From the NCBI RefSeq assembly GCF_014901205.1, contig NZ_JACNMU010000004.1:355841-419840 (forward strand): DNA of 64,000 nucleotides, given 5' to 3'. The DNA is from Meridianimarinicoccus sp. MJW13. GTDB taxonomy: Bacteria; Pseudomonadota; Alphaproteobacteria; Rhodobacterales; Rhodobacteraceae. The notes under the pieces are model-generated. The model made no database searches, was not told where the DNA came from, and saw only the letters and a list, made by a program, of their open reading frames with translations. Positions 17,028-25,435 of the stretch are shown piece by piece; positions within the stretch are counted from its first letter, which is position 1, and each line of letters starts with the position of its first letter. The position numbers and the translations under genes are program-made.

Positions 17028-17785
17028 CAGGCCGATCCTCCGGGCAGGCGGTCGAGGGCGCGGTCAAGCCAGCCGAGGAAGCCCTGCGGGGTTTCAGCGA
17101 CGGGTTCCAGCAGGGGGGCCAGAATGTTGATCTGGTCGTCCTTGGGCCGCGGTGGCAGGTATTTGTTGACCGGTTTGGTGCCCAGTTCGGGCATCAGGTC
17201 CATGCCGCCGCGTTCGGCCACCAACTGGCTGACGGCGCTGCCCGGATCGCCCAGATCGCCGAAGTGGCGGGCCCCGGCGGGGCAGGTGCGCACGCAGGCG
17301 GGTTCCCGGTCCTCTTCCGGCAGGTTGTCGTTGTAGATCCGGTCGACGCACAGCGTGCATTTCTTCATCACGCCTTCGGCCTTGTCCATCTCGCGGGCAC
17401 CGTAGGGGCAGGCCCATGCACACAAGCCGCATCCTATGCAACTGGATTCATTGACCAAAACAATGCCGTCCTCGGTGCGCTTGTAGCTGGCGCCGGTGGG
17501 GCAGACGGTCACGCAGGGGGCGTCGTCGCAATGCAGGCAAGACTTGGGGAAATGCACGGTCTGGGCCGCGCCGCCGCTTTCGGGGGTGACTTCATAGGTG
17601 TGGACGCGGTTCAGAAAGGTGCCTTGCGGGGCAGCACCATAGGGGTCCTGATCGGACAGCGGCGCGCCATAGCCCTGATCGTTCCAGCCCTTGCAGGCGA
17701 TGACGCAGGCGTGACAGCCGACACAGGTATCAAGGTCGATCACCAGCCCCATCTTGCGGTCGGTCGAAGCAGGGAGCTGGGTCAT
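17027..17785 (-). CDS. soeB: Four [4Fe-4S] ferredoxin-type electron transfer subunit, probable SoeB
   Basis: The start is set at ATG 17785, which overlaps the stop of the acetyltransferase gene as ATGA; the longer open frame upstream is the shadow of that gene. The 252-residue product has four cysteine groups: CVGCHACVIAC near residue 20, CLHCDDAPCVTVCP near 80, CIGCGLCAWACP near 113 and CTLCVDRI plus ACVRTCPAGA near 140-165. This is the DmsB/SoeB layout that carries electrons from the molybdopterin subunit to the membrane anchor. There is no signal peptide, as expected for a cytoplasmic complex. Confidence 0.82.
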   Translation of the reverse strand: MTQLPASTDRKMGLVIDLDTCVGCHACVIACKGWNDQGYGAPLSDQDPYGAAPQGTFLNRVHTYEVTPESGGAAQTVHFPKSCLHCDDAPCVTVCPTGASYKRTEDGIVLVNESSCIGCGLCAWACPYGAREMDKAEGVMKKCTLCVDRIYNDNLPEEDREPACVRTCPAGARHFGDLGDPGSAVSQLVAERGGMDLMPELGTKPVNKYLPPRPKDDQINILAPLLEPVAETPQGFLGWLDRALDRLPGGSA

Positions 17786-18291
17786 GAGTCCTCGGATTCC
17801 GGGGTCTGGAAAGCGTCTGGAAAAGGTATGGCTGGCGTCTGGCCCGGAGCGGTCTCGGTCAGCACGCGGCGCATCATCGGCGCCGGTCCCAGCGGGGTCT
17901 CGACCTGCTCGACCTCGGTGAAGCCTTGCCGGGTGTAGAACCCGTAGGCCGCCGAATTCACCACCAGCCGGCAAGAAGTGCAGCCCGCCGTCATCGCCTC
18001 GCCCAAGGCCGCGTGCAGCAGCGCCCGGCCGATGCCCCTGCGGGTGTGGAAGGGATCGACGAACAGCGCCAGAAGTTCGGCCTCGGGACACGAGCGGGTC
18101 AGCGCGGCAAAGCCGATGATGGCCCCGGATGGGCCCTCGCAGACATGGATGATGTCCAGCAGATCCACGTCCAGTTCCAGAAGCTCGGGGTGGGCTTTAA
18201 GTTTTTCAACGTCGCCGGCATTGGCCATGGCACCACGGCGGTACAGTTCGGCCAGTTGCGGCAGGTCAGAGGGGCGGGCAGCGCGGATCAT
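17782..18291 (-). CDS. GNAT family N-acetyltransferase embedded in the soe operon
   Basis: Starting at ATG 18291, inside the soeA stop region (4-bp ATGA overlap), the product has 169 residues. The GNAT core is complete: N-terminal IRAARPSDLPQLAELYRRG, a central ELLALFVDPFHTRRGIGRALL with the acetyl-CoA pyrophosphate loop RRGIGR, and a GFYTRQGFTEVEQV end strand. It overlaps both neighbours by 4 bp, so its translation is coupled between the catalytic and iron-sulfur subunit genes. The target is unknown; an accessory or modifying role for the complex is possible, or it may be an unrelated passenger. Confidence 0.8.
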   Translation of the reverse strand: MIRAARPSDLPQLAELYRRGAMANAGDVEKLKAHPELLELDVDLLDIIHVCEGPSGAIIGFAALTRSCPEAELLALFVDPFHTRRGIGRALLHAALGEAMTAGCTSCRLVVNSAAYGFYTRQGFTEVEQVETPLGPAPMMRRVLTETAPGQTPAIPFPDAFQTPESEDS

Positions 18292-21059
18292 GGGCGGCTC
18301 CTTGGGCCTTTGCCCACCGGGCTGGGCAGGGGCGAAAATGCGGGTTGGGACTCGGGCGGCGGCGGGTCGGCCTTTGCGATCCGCACCCGCAGGTCGAACC
18401 ACGCGGCCTGCCCGGTGATCGGGTCGGAATTGGCCCATCGCAGCCCGTCGCCCTTGGGCGGCAGCAATTCGTGGATCAGGTGGTTCAGCAGGAAGCCCCT
18501 GGTCGCCTCGGGCACATCGTCATCCAGCGCCCAGGTGCCCTTGCGCTTGCCGATGGCGTTCCACGTCCAGACGGTATTGGCGTTCAGCGCCTCTTGCAGG
18601 GCCACAGGCACGGTGATCTCGCCATGCGGAGAGGTGACCCGCGCCCAGTCGCCCTCGGCAAAGCCGTGTTCGTCCCACAGCTTGCGCGGAACATACAGCG
18701 GGTTGACCCCGTGCAACTGCCGCAGCCAGGCGTTCTGGCTGCCCCAGCTGTGATACATGGCCATGGGCCGCTGGGTCAGAGCGCGGATCGGATAGCTGTC
18801 GTCGGTGCCCTGGGGCTCCTCCCAATAGGGCAGCGGGTCCATGCTGCGGCGCACCCTTTCGCGCAGGTGTTCGGGCGGCTGGCGGTCGCCATGGCCTTCG
18901 GCGGCGCGCTGGAAGCGGCGCAGGGGTTCGGACCACAGTTCGAACAGATAGGGTTGCGGGGCATCGAACAGGCCCAGTTCCACCGCCCAGTCCTGATAGG
19001 CCATGTTCCACGGTTTGTAGAATTGCGCCGCGTCGGGGATGTGGTGGATATGGAAGCCGCCCTGTTCGATATAGCGGTCGATCTGGTCGGGGTTGGGCGC
19101 GCCGCGCCCGGTCTGGTCGGCGGTTTCACCGCGATGGCCCATCAGCGGGCCGATGCCCGGTCGGCGTTGGTGGTTGGCGATATAGTCGGCGTAGTCCTTG
19201 TAGATCGGCATCCCTTCGGCATCGGTGAAGCCCGGCATGCCCAGACGGTTGGCCAGCTGGATCAGCACGGTCTGGAAGCCGCGCACGTCGCGGTCGGGTT
19301 CGACCACCGGCCAGCGGATAGCATCGGCGGCGGCCTCGGCCTCGCAGATCGGGCGATCCAGCAAGCTGATGCAGTCGTGCCGTTCCAGATAGGTGGTGTC
19401 GGGCAGGATCAGATCGGCATAGGCCACCATTTCCGAGCTGTAGGCATCGGAATAGATGATCCGGGGGATGACATAGTCGCCGTCGTCGGTGCGCCGTGTC
19501 AGCATCTCCATCACACCTGAGGTGTTCATGGAGGAGTTCCACGACATGTTGGCCATATAGAGAAACAGCGTGTCGATCGGGTAGGGATCCTGCGCCACCG
19601 CGTTCGAGATCACCATGTGCATCAGCCCATGCGCCGACAGCGGGTTTTCCCAGGTGAACGCCTTGTCGATGCGGCTGGCCGAGCCGTCGTCTTCCAGCAG
19701 CAGATCGTCGGGGCCGCGCGGAAAGCCAAGGTGCGGGCCGTCCAGCGGGCGGCCGGGACGGTCACGGCCGTGCGGGGTCGGATGGGCCGAAACCGGCTTG
19801 GGATAGGGCGGCTTGAAGCGAAAGCCGCCGGGCACCTCGACCGTGCCAAGGATGATCTGCAGGACGTGCAGCGCACGGCAGGTCTGGAAGCCGTTGGCAT
19901 GGGCGGAGATCCCGCGCATGGCGTGGAAGCTGACCGGGCGACCCACCATCTTGGCATGGGTGTCGCCCCGGAAATCGGTCCATTCCTGATCCAGCGTGAA
20001 GGCCTGATCAAAGGCCGCATGGGCGATCTCGGCGGCCAGTTGGCGGATGCGCGGGGCGGGGATGCCGGTGGTGACGGCCACCGCTTCGGGGGCGTAGTCC
20101 TTGGACAGGTAGCGTTCGGCCATGTGCTGGAACACGGTGCGGGCGCCATCGTGGCTGGCGGCCAGATCGGGACGCACGCCCTTCTGGTCGAAGGGGGCAA
20201 GCTGTCTGGTGGCGCGGTCGATGACCACCAGCTTGTCCTCGGCATTGCGCAGCAGCAGCCCGTCCTTGCCCACAAGACAGGGGGCGTTGGTGAAGCGCGC
20301 CAGATAGTCGAGGTCGATCTTGCCCGCCTCAATCAGGCAGTGGATCAGCGCCATGATGAACAGCCCGTCGGTGCCCGGCGTGATGCCGACCCAATCGTCG
20401 GCCACCGCGTTATAGCCGGTGCGCACCGGGTTGACGCCGACCACGCGCCCGCCGCGGCCCTTGACCTTGCCGATGCCGATCTTGATCGGGTTGCTGTCGT
20501 GATCCTCGGCCACGCCGAACAGGAAGAACAGCTTGGTGCGGTCCCAGTCGGGCTGGCCGAATTCCCAGAACGCGCCGCCCATGGTGTAGATGCCGGCGGC
20601 GGCCATGTTGACCGAGCAGAAGCCGCCGTGGGCGGCGTAATTCGGGGTGCCGAAGTTCTGGGCCCAGAAACTGGTGAAGGATTGCGACTGGTCGCGCCCG
20701 GTGAAGAAAGCCAGCTTGTGCGGGGCGGTTTCGCGCAGATCGTTCAGCCAGCCGACGGCGGTGGACAGGGCTTCGTCCCAGGAAATCTCGCGGTATTGGC
20801 CCGACCCGCGCGGCCCGGTGCGCAGCAGCGGTTTGCGCAAGCGCGAGGGCGCGGTGTGCTGCATGATCCCGGCCGACCCCTTGGCGCAGAGCACGCCCTT
20901 GTTCACCGGGTGGTCGCGGTTGCCTTCGATATAGGAAACCTTGCCGTCTTTCAGGTGTACGTTGATCCCGCAGCGGCAGGCGCACATGTAGCAGGTCGTC
21001 TTGCGGATTTCGTCCGACACATGTGGCGAGGTGTCGAGATCGACCTTCGGGATGGTCAC
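18288..21059 (-). CDS. soeA: Molybdopterin oxidoreductase catalytic subunit, probable sulfite dehydrogenase SoeA
   Basis: The 923-residue protein begins MTIPKVDLDTSPHV with no Tat or Sec signal, so it is cytoplasmic, unlike periplasmic DmsA or PsrA. The N-terminal [4Fe-4S] site is C-X2-C-X3-C in CYMCACRCG near residue 23 followed by GVLCAKG near 57. Molybdopterin-binding regions follow (SWDEALSTAVGWL, FTGRDQSQSFTSFWAQNFG, VVGVNPVRTGYN), and the C-terminal domain carries ALTQRPMAMYHSWGSQNAWLR. The SoeABC complex oxidises sulfite to sulfate on the cytoplasmic face and is known in purple sulfur bacteria and roseobacters. Sulfite would arise here from taurine via sulfoacetaldehyde, but xsc is not in this window, so the substrate is inferred. 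Confidence 0.75.
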   Translation of the reverse strand: MTIPKVDLDTSPHVSDEIRKTTCYMCACRCGINVHLKDGKVSYIEGNRDHPVNKGVLCAKGSAGIMQHTAPSRLRKPLLRTGPRGSGQYREISWDEALSTAVGWLNDLRETAPHKLAFFTGRDQSQSFTSFWAQNFGTPNYAAHGGFCSVNMAAAGIYTMGGAFWEFGQPDWDRTKLFFLFGVAEDHDSNPIKIGIGKVKGRGGRVVGVNPVRTGYNAVADDWVGITPGTDGLFIMALIHCLIEAGKIDLDYLARFTNAPCLVGKDGLLLRNAEDKLVVIDRATRQLAPFDQKGVRPDLAASHDGARTVFQHMAERYLSKDYAPEAVAVTTGIPAPRIRQLAAEIAHAAFDQAFTLDQEWTDFRGDTHAKMVGRPVSFHAMRGISAHANGFQTCRALHVLQIILGTVEVPGGFRFKPPYPKPVSAHPTPHGRDRPGRPLDGPHLGFPRGPDDLLLEDDGSASRIDKAFTWENPLSAHGLMHMVISNAVAQDPYPIDTLFLYMANMSWNSSMNTSGVMEMLTRRTDDGDYVIPRIIYSDAYSSEMVAYADLILPDTTYLERHDCISLLDRPICEAEAAADAIRWPVVEPDRDVRGFQTVLIQLANRLGMPGFTDAEGMPIYKDYADYIANHQRRPGIGPLMGHRGETADQTGRGAPNPDQIDRYIEQGGFHIHHIPDAAQFYKPWNMAYQDWAVELGLFDAPQPYLFELWSEPLRRFQRAAEGHGDRQPPEHLRERVRRSMDPLPYWEEPQGTDDSYPIRALTQRPMAMYHSWGSQNAWLRQLHGVNPLYVPRKLWDEHGFAEGDWARVTSPHGEITVPVALQEALNANTVWTWNAIGKRKGTWALDDDVPEATRGFLLNHLIHELLPPKGDGLRWANSDPITGQAAWFDLRVRIAKADPPPPESQPAFSPLPSPVGKGPRSRP

Positions 21060-21148
21060 CTGGCGCGTCTCCTGGGCTGGGGTGGTCCTGGCGTCAGTCT
21101 AGACCGGATTTTTCGACACTGGCGAGAGGATTTTCCCGTCCCGGTGCC

Positions 21149-21173
21149 AAAAGCCCGGAAACGGGTCCGGGCT
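21149..21173 (-). terminator. Rho-independent terminator after the DUF4202 gene
   Basis: Read on the minus strand, AGCCCGGA and TCCGGGCT form a perfect 8-bp stem around a 6-base loop, followed by TTTT. It lies about 100 bp past the DUF4202 stop and about 90 bp before soeA, so soeA should have its own promoter in 21060-21148. Confidence 0.65.
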
Positions 21174-21274
21174 GGGGCAGGTTGGCGGAACATCGGGCCG
21201 GTGGCGCCAGGTGGGCAGGGCGCTGCTTGCCGCACCCGCCGGGGGGGGAGATGGCGCCGCGGCGGGCCGCCTGG

Positions 21275-21835
21275 TCAGATCCGGAAGGCCGAGGCCAGCG
21301 TTTCGGGCAGGTCGAATTCCGACAGCACGCGGGCACGGCCTTCTTCCGACATCTTGCGCGCGGTCTTGACGACAATGCCGTGCACCTTGTCCTGCGGATG
21401 CTTGGCCGCGAAGGGCGCGAAATACCATTTCAGGAACACGAAGCAGATCACGTCCTCCAGCGCCTGCACCTGCGGGTCGCGTTTCAGCCCTTCCTTGCGT
21501 AGCAGGCTGGCAGCGGTGTCGGCCTCGGCGTCGGAATAGCCCGCATCGCGCATCATCCCGGCCACGCGGGCGCCGTGGTGTTTGGCCAGATCGCGCCGCC
21601 AGGTCAGATAGCCGGCGCGGCCTTCGGGGTAGTCTGCCCGTTTCAGGGTCCAGCGTTCGATGTGCTGGCCGCGCGCCGCCAGTTGCAGCACCTCGGACGC
21701 CTCGGGGAACAGCCGCGCCAGTTCCGCGCTCATCCGCTCGCCATAGACTTGTGCCTCGGGGCGGCCATCGGTCTGGTTCGGATCCTGGGCATTGGCCGCA
21801 TCAATGGCGGCGATCACATCGGTCAGTCGGCTCAT
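21275..21835 (-). CDS. DUF4202 family protein
   Basis: The start is set at ATG 21835, which has GGAG 8 bp upstream; a second ATG at 21853 would add six residues. The product has 186 residues, is soluble and mainly helical, and shows the histidine-rich pattern of DUF4202: AARGQHIERWTLKRADYPEGRAGYL near residue 53, DLAKHHG near 85, then EDVICFVFLKWYF and KHPQDKVHGIVVKTARKMSEEGR. The regularly spaced His and Asp residues resemble an HD-type metal site, but I cannot confirm one. It lies between tauR and soeA on the same strand, bounded downstream by a terminator. Function is unknown; location suggests a link with sulfonate or sulfite metabolism. Confidence 0.75.
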   Translation of the reverse strand: MSRLTDVIAAIDAANAQDPNQTDGRPEAQVYGERMSAELARLFPEASEVLQLAARGQHIERWTLKRADYPEGRAGYLTWRRDLAKHHGARVAGMMRDAGYSDAEADTAASLLRKEGLKRDPQVQALEDVICFVFLKWYFAPFAAKHPQDKVHGIVVKTARKMSEEGRARVLSEFDLPETLASAFRI

Positions 21836-21856
21836 GGGCGGGGCTCCGGGCATGGG

Positions 21857-23371
21857 TCAATGGGAAATCGGGGCGGGGGTGTGCTGGGATTGGCCGGTGC
21901 CGGGTTGCAGGCGGTCCAGGGCCTGTGCCAGCCGGGCGATACCTTCGGCGATGCGATCGGCGGGGATCGAGGAATAGGCCAGCCGGTAGTGGCGGTTGTC
22001 GGGTGCGTCCGGGGCAAAGAAGGCGCGCCCCGGTTCGATCAGCACGCCGTGGTCCAGAAGCTCCCGGGCCAGCGCGCGGCTGCCGATGCCTTCGGGCGTG
22101 GTCATCCAGAAGCTGGAACCGCCGAATTGTTCGGTCCCGGCCAGGGTCAGCCCGTGGGCGCGGATCGCCTGATCCATCACCACGCGGCGTTCGCCATAGG
22201 CCAGCCCCATGCGCTTGATCTGGCTGTCGTAATGGCCCTGCGACAGGAAATAGGCGGCGGTGCGTTGCAGGTGCCCCGGCGGGTGGCGCAGCACGAGGGC
22301 GCGCAGGGCGCGGGCCTCACGGATGAAGGGTTCCGAGCCGACCAGATAGCCCAGCCGCAGCCCCGGAAACAGCGATTTCGAGAACGAGCCGATGTAGATC
22401 ACCCGCCCGTTGCGATCCAGCGATTTCAGCGCCGGTGAGGGGGTGTCGAGAAAGGACATCTCGAACTCGTAGTCGTCCTCCACGACAAGGAAATTGTCGG
22501 CCTCGGCCCGGTCGAGCAGTGCCATGCGGCGCTCCAGCGGCAGGGTGGCGTTGGTCGGGCACTGGTGGCTGGGGGTGGTGAAGACCGCGTCAACCTCGTC
22601 GGAAAGGGCGTCCGGGTCCAGCCCGTCGGTGTCCACATCCACCGCCAGCGTCTTGCAACGGGTCTGGTTCAGGATCTCGCGCAGGCCGGGATAGCAGGGG
22701 TTTTCGAAAGCGGCGAGACGGCGCTGGGTCAGCAGGATCTGGGCGGCAATCCACAGGGCGTTCTGGGCGCCCAGGGTGACCAGCACTTCTTCGGGGCGCG
22801 CGGTGATGCCCCGGCGCGGCAGGATGTGGCGCAGGATGTATTCCACCAGCTTGGGATCATCGCGCTCGTAGTAATCCGCCGTCAGGGCTTCGAAATCGCG
22901 CTGGCCGAGCGCCTGCATGGCGCAGACCCGCCAGTTGCGATGGTCAAACAGGGTTGGATCGGTCTGGCCGTAGATGAACGGATAGGGATAGCGGCGCCAG
23001 TCGGGCGGGCGGTGCACGGGGGCGTAGGCGGAAAACTTCTGGCCCAGGGCACGGGACCAGTCCACGCGGTCCTCGCTGCCGCCGCGCGACAACTCGAAGG
23101 CCGGTGGGCGCGGGGCCGACAGCGAGACGTAATAGCCCGATCGCCCGCGCGAGGTCAGGTAATCATTGGCCAGAAGCTCGGTATAGGCCAGCGTCACGGT
23201 GATCCGCGAGATCCCCAGATGCGCGGCCAGCTTGCGCGACGAGGGCAGCTTGTCGCCGGGTTTCAGCCGACCCGACAGGATCGCCGAGGTGACCATGTGC
23301 TGAAGCTGCTGCTGAAGCGTGCCTTCGAAATCTGGGTCCAGAAAAAAGGTCTGTTCCGAAATCGTGGCCAT
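21857..23371 (-). CDS. tauR: MocR/GntR-type regulator with aminotransferase domain, probable TauR
   Basis: ATG 23371 is preferred over 23386 because GGGAAG precedes it. The 504-residue product has a GntR winged helix at about residues 10-80 (SGRLKPGDKLPSSRKLAAHL, then GISRITVTLAYTEL) followed by a fold-type I aminotransferase domain with the PLP lysine in YIGSFSKSLFPGLRLGY. This MocR layout uses PLP for sensing rather than catalysis. The gene lies just downstream of tpa on the same strand, and TauR is the known activator of taurine genes in Rhodobacterales. In many relatives tauR is divergent from tpa; here it is codirectional and separated from it by a terminator. A PdxR- or GabR-like role is the main alternative. 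Confidence 0.78.
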   Translation of the reverse strand: MATISEQTFFLDPDFEGTLQQQLQHMVTSAILSGRLKPGDKLPSSRKLAAHLGISRITVTLAYTELLANDYLTSRGRSGYYVSLSAPRPPAFELSRGGSEDRVDWSRALGQKFSAYAPVHRPPDWRRYPYPFIYGQTDPTLFDHRNWRVCAMQALGQRDFEALTADYYERDDPKLVEYILRHILPRRGITARPEEVLVTLGAQNALWIAAQILLTQRRLAAFENPCYPGLREILNQTRCKTLAVDVDTDGLDPDALSDEVDAVFTTPSHQCPTNATLPLERRMALLDRAEADNFLVVEDDYEFEMSFLDTPSPALKSLDRNGRVIYIGSFSKSLFPGLRLGYLVGSEPFIREARALRALVLRHPPGHLQRTAAYFLSQGHYDSQIKRMGLAYGERRVVMDQAIRAHGLTLAGTEQFGGSSFWMTTPEGIGSRALARELLDHGVLIEPGRAFFAPDAPDNRHYRLAYSSIPADRIAEGIARLAQALDRLQPGTGQSQHTPAPISH

Positions 23372-23559
23372 CGAGCTTCCCGGCATTGGTGCGCGGGCAG
23401 CCTAGGCCGTCGGGGGGGCATGTGCAAGGCAGGGGCGCAGCGGGCGGGAATTGTGCCGTGCAAACGGGTGGTTGCCGGTGAGCCGTGGCCCGGGGTCGGG
23501 TGCGATCGCGCCGCGCCGCAGGCGCGGCGCCCGGCCCAACGCCTTGCGGCCGTCAGGCC

Positions 23560-23582
23560 AAAAGGGGGCGGGAGCCGCCCCC
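23560..23582 (-). terminator. Rho-independent terminator after tpa
   Basis: On the minus strand GGGGGCGG-CTC-CCGCCCCC forms an 8-bp GC stem with a 3-base loop followed by TTTT, 28 bp past the tpa stop. It should separate tpa transcription from tauR. Confidence 0.65.
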
Positions 23583-23609
23583 GTCTGGATCTGTCCCTGT
23601 GCCGGTCGC

Positions 23610-24995
23610 CTAGCCGAAGACCCGGCCCAGGGCCGCGTCCACCGCGCCGGTGATGGCGTCGATGTCATCGGCCGTGGCGATCAGCGGCGGGGCAAAGCAC
23701 AGCGAGTTGTTGAACCCCGGCAGTGACCGGTTGGTGGCGCCCACGATGACCCCCTGGCCCATGCAGTCGGCCAGCACCGCGCCCACCTGCTTCTCGCTCA
23801 CCGGCTCCTTGGTGCCGCGATCCGCGACCAGTTCGGCACCGCAGAACAGCCCCGCGCCGCGCACATCACCGATCACCGCGTGCTTGTCCTGAAGCGCGCG
23901 CAGGTTGTCCACCATCCGCGCGCCCATGGCCTTGGTGTTGTCCAGCAGGTTTTCGCGTTCGATGATCGCCATGTTTTCCATGGCCGCCGCCTGTCCGGCG
24001 GTGCAGCCGCCAAAGGTCGAGATATCGCGGAAATAGTTCATCGGATCGCTGTCGTCGTCCTTGAACTGCTCGAACACCTCCTCTGTGGTCACGGTGCAGG
24101 AAATCGCGGCATAGCCCGAGGCCACGCCCTTGGCCATCGTCACGAAATCGGGCTGAACATCGTAATTCTGATAGCCGAACCACAGACCGGTGCGCCCGAC
24201 GCCGCAGACCACCTCGTCGATGTGCAGCAGGATGTCGTACTTGCGGCAGATCTCCTGCACGCGCGGCCAATAGCCCGGAGGGGGCGGGATCACGCCGCCA
24301 CCGGCGGTTACCGGCTCAAGACACAGGGCGCCGACGGTGTCGGGGCCTTCGCGCAGGATCACCTCCTCGATGGCATCGGCGGCCCGCTGGCCATAGGCTT
24401 CGCCGCTCAGATCCCACTGGGCGCGGTATTCCAGGCAGTGCGGCACCTCGACGAAACCCGGCGTATAGGGGCCGTACTGGGCGTTGCGCTCGGGCTGGCC
24501 TCCACCGGAGAGGCAGGCGATGGTGGTGCCGTGGTAATCGCGTTCGCGGTACAGGATCTTGTGCTTGCGGCCGCCGTGGCGCTTGTGGGCGATCTGGCGG
24601 ACCATCTTGAAGGCCTTCTCGTTGGCTTCCGATCCCGAGTTGGAATAGTAGACCCGGCTCATCCCCGGCATCTTTTCCAGAAGCTGCTCGGCGAATTGTG
24701 CCGCCGGCACCGTGCCCATGGCGCCGCCCCAGAAGTTCATCTTCAGGATCTGGTCGCGCACCGCGTTGGCGATGCTTTCGCGCCCGTAGCCGACGTTGAC
24801 CGTCCAGACCCCGCCCGAGACGGAGTCGATGAATTCCTTGCCGTTCTGATCCCAGACCTTCAGCCCGCGGCCTTCGACGATGATCCGCGGATCATTGTTC
24901 TCAAGCGGTTTGTGCTGCATCAGGTGATGCCACATGTGCGCCCGGTCTGCGGCGACCACATCCGACAGATCGTTGCGAGAGATGTTCTGATTCAT
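23610..24995 (-). CDS. tpa: Taurine--pyruvate aminotransferase
   Basis: The start is ATG 24995, preceded by AGAAGGAA. The 461-residue class III aminotransferase moves the amino group of taurine to pyruvate, giving sulfoacetaldehyde and alanine. The N-terminus MNQNISRNDLSDVVAADRAH and MWHHLMQHKPLENNDP are characteristic of Tpa. Other landmarks are GGVWTVNVGYGRESIANAV, SGSEANEKAFK near residue 115, HIDEVVCGVGRTG near 255 and the PLP lysine Lys289 in TMAKGVASGY. Neither xsc nor intact tauABC transporter genes are in the window, so downstream desulfonation must be encoded elsewhere; the SoeABC-like enzyme nearby would take the sulfite. Confidence 0.87.
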   Translation of the reverse strand: MNQNISRNDLSDVVAADRAHMWHHLMQHKPLENNDPRIIVEGRGLKVWDQNGKEFIDSVSGGVWTVNVGYGRESIANAVRDQILKMNFWGGAMGTVPAAQFAEQLLEKMPGMSRVYYSNSGSEANEKAFKMVRQIAHKRHGGRKHKILYRERDYHGTTIACLSGGGQPERNAQYGPYTPGFVEVPHCLEYRAQWDLSGEAYGQRAADAIEEVILREGPDTVGALCLEPVTAGGGVIPPPPGYWPRVQEICRKYDILLHIDEVVCGVGRTGLWFGYQNYDVQPDFVTMAKGVASGYAAISCTVTTEEVFEQFKDDDSDPMNYFRDISTFGGCTAGQAAAMENMAIIERENLLDNTKAMGARMVDNLRALQDKHAVIGDVRGAGLFCGAELVADRGTKEPVSEKQVGAVLADCMGQGVIVGATNRSLPGFNNSLCFAPPLIATADDIDAITGAVDAALGRVFG

Positions 24996-25062
24996 GCCAG
25001 CATTCCTTCTCCATGGCGCGACGGGATCAGTCTGACCCGGTCTGCCGCCATGCTCAAGCTTT

Positions 25063-25098
25063 CTAAGTGCACAGCGTGCGCGTGTCGGATAGGGCCAG
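25063..25098 (-). promoter_or_regulatory. Two TauR-box-like direct repeats upstream of tpa
   Basis: On the minus strand CTGGCCCTAT (25089-25098) and GTGCACTTAG (25063-25072) match 8 and 7 of 10 positions of the CTGGACYTAA direct-repeat box described for Rhodobacter capsulatus TauR. They lie 68-103 bp upstream of the tpa start. The match is imperfect and the assignment tentative. Confidence 0.25.
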
Positions 25099-25234
25099 TT
25101 CCGCATTCTGTGTAAGGCCAGGCGGGCAAGCCCGATGCCAGCAAGACAGGGCGCGCCCCGGGCTTTGTCCGGATCCGGAGGGCCGAAATTCGCCGCGACG
25201 GAAGGAAAAGACACCTGCGCGGGGGGGGGGCGAG

Positions 25235-25400
25235 ATGCAGCTACGCGTGGCCCTGGCCTGCCATCTGGCCAATGATCGCGACGCGATCCTGATGACCCAT
25301 TCGGTCGAACAGGCGCTCTGTATCGGGCTGTTCGTTGGCGCGGCTTTTGAATTGAACGGTCGTTTCGTCGCGGAGCTGATGCTTGTCGGATCCCGGCGCC
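25235..25400 (+). pseudogene. Remnant of an ABC transporter ATPase (TauB/SsuB type)
   Basis: The frame starting at ATG 25235 reads RVALACHLANDRDAILMTHS and continues VEQALCIGLFVG and LNGRFVAELML. The first part resembles the segment between signature and Walker B of a nitrate/sulfonate/taurine-type ATPase (RV.IARALA..PD), and the second the H-loop region (ITH..EEA) through the GR..E.L end; aligned to E. coli TauB from memory, the GR pair falls at the same distance from the H-loop. The Walker B, D-loop and all N-terminal parts are missing, apparently by internal deletion. A G10 run precedes it. It sits beside tpa, where taurine transporter genes are often found. The frame is open into the next gene. 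Confidence 0.5.
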
Positions 25401-25435
25401 GGGGCCTAAGTAGATGCAACAGCGAGGAGGCGAGA

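Noticed and set aside
18288..21059. Assignment as DMSO reductase DmsA
   Set aside because: DmsA normally carries a Tat signal for export; this protein starts directly before its iron-sulfur cysteines and lies in a taurine locus. SoeA is preferred but not proven.
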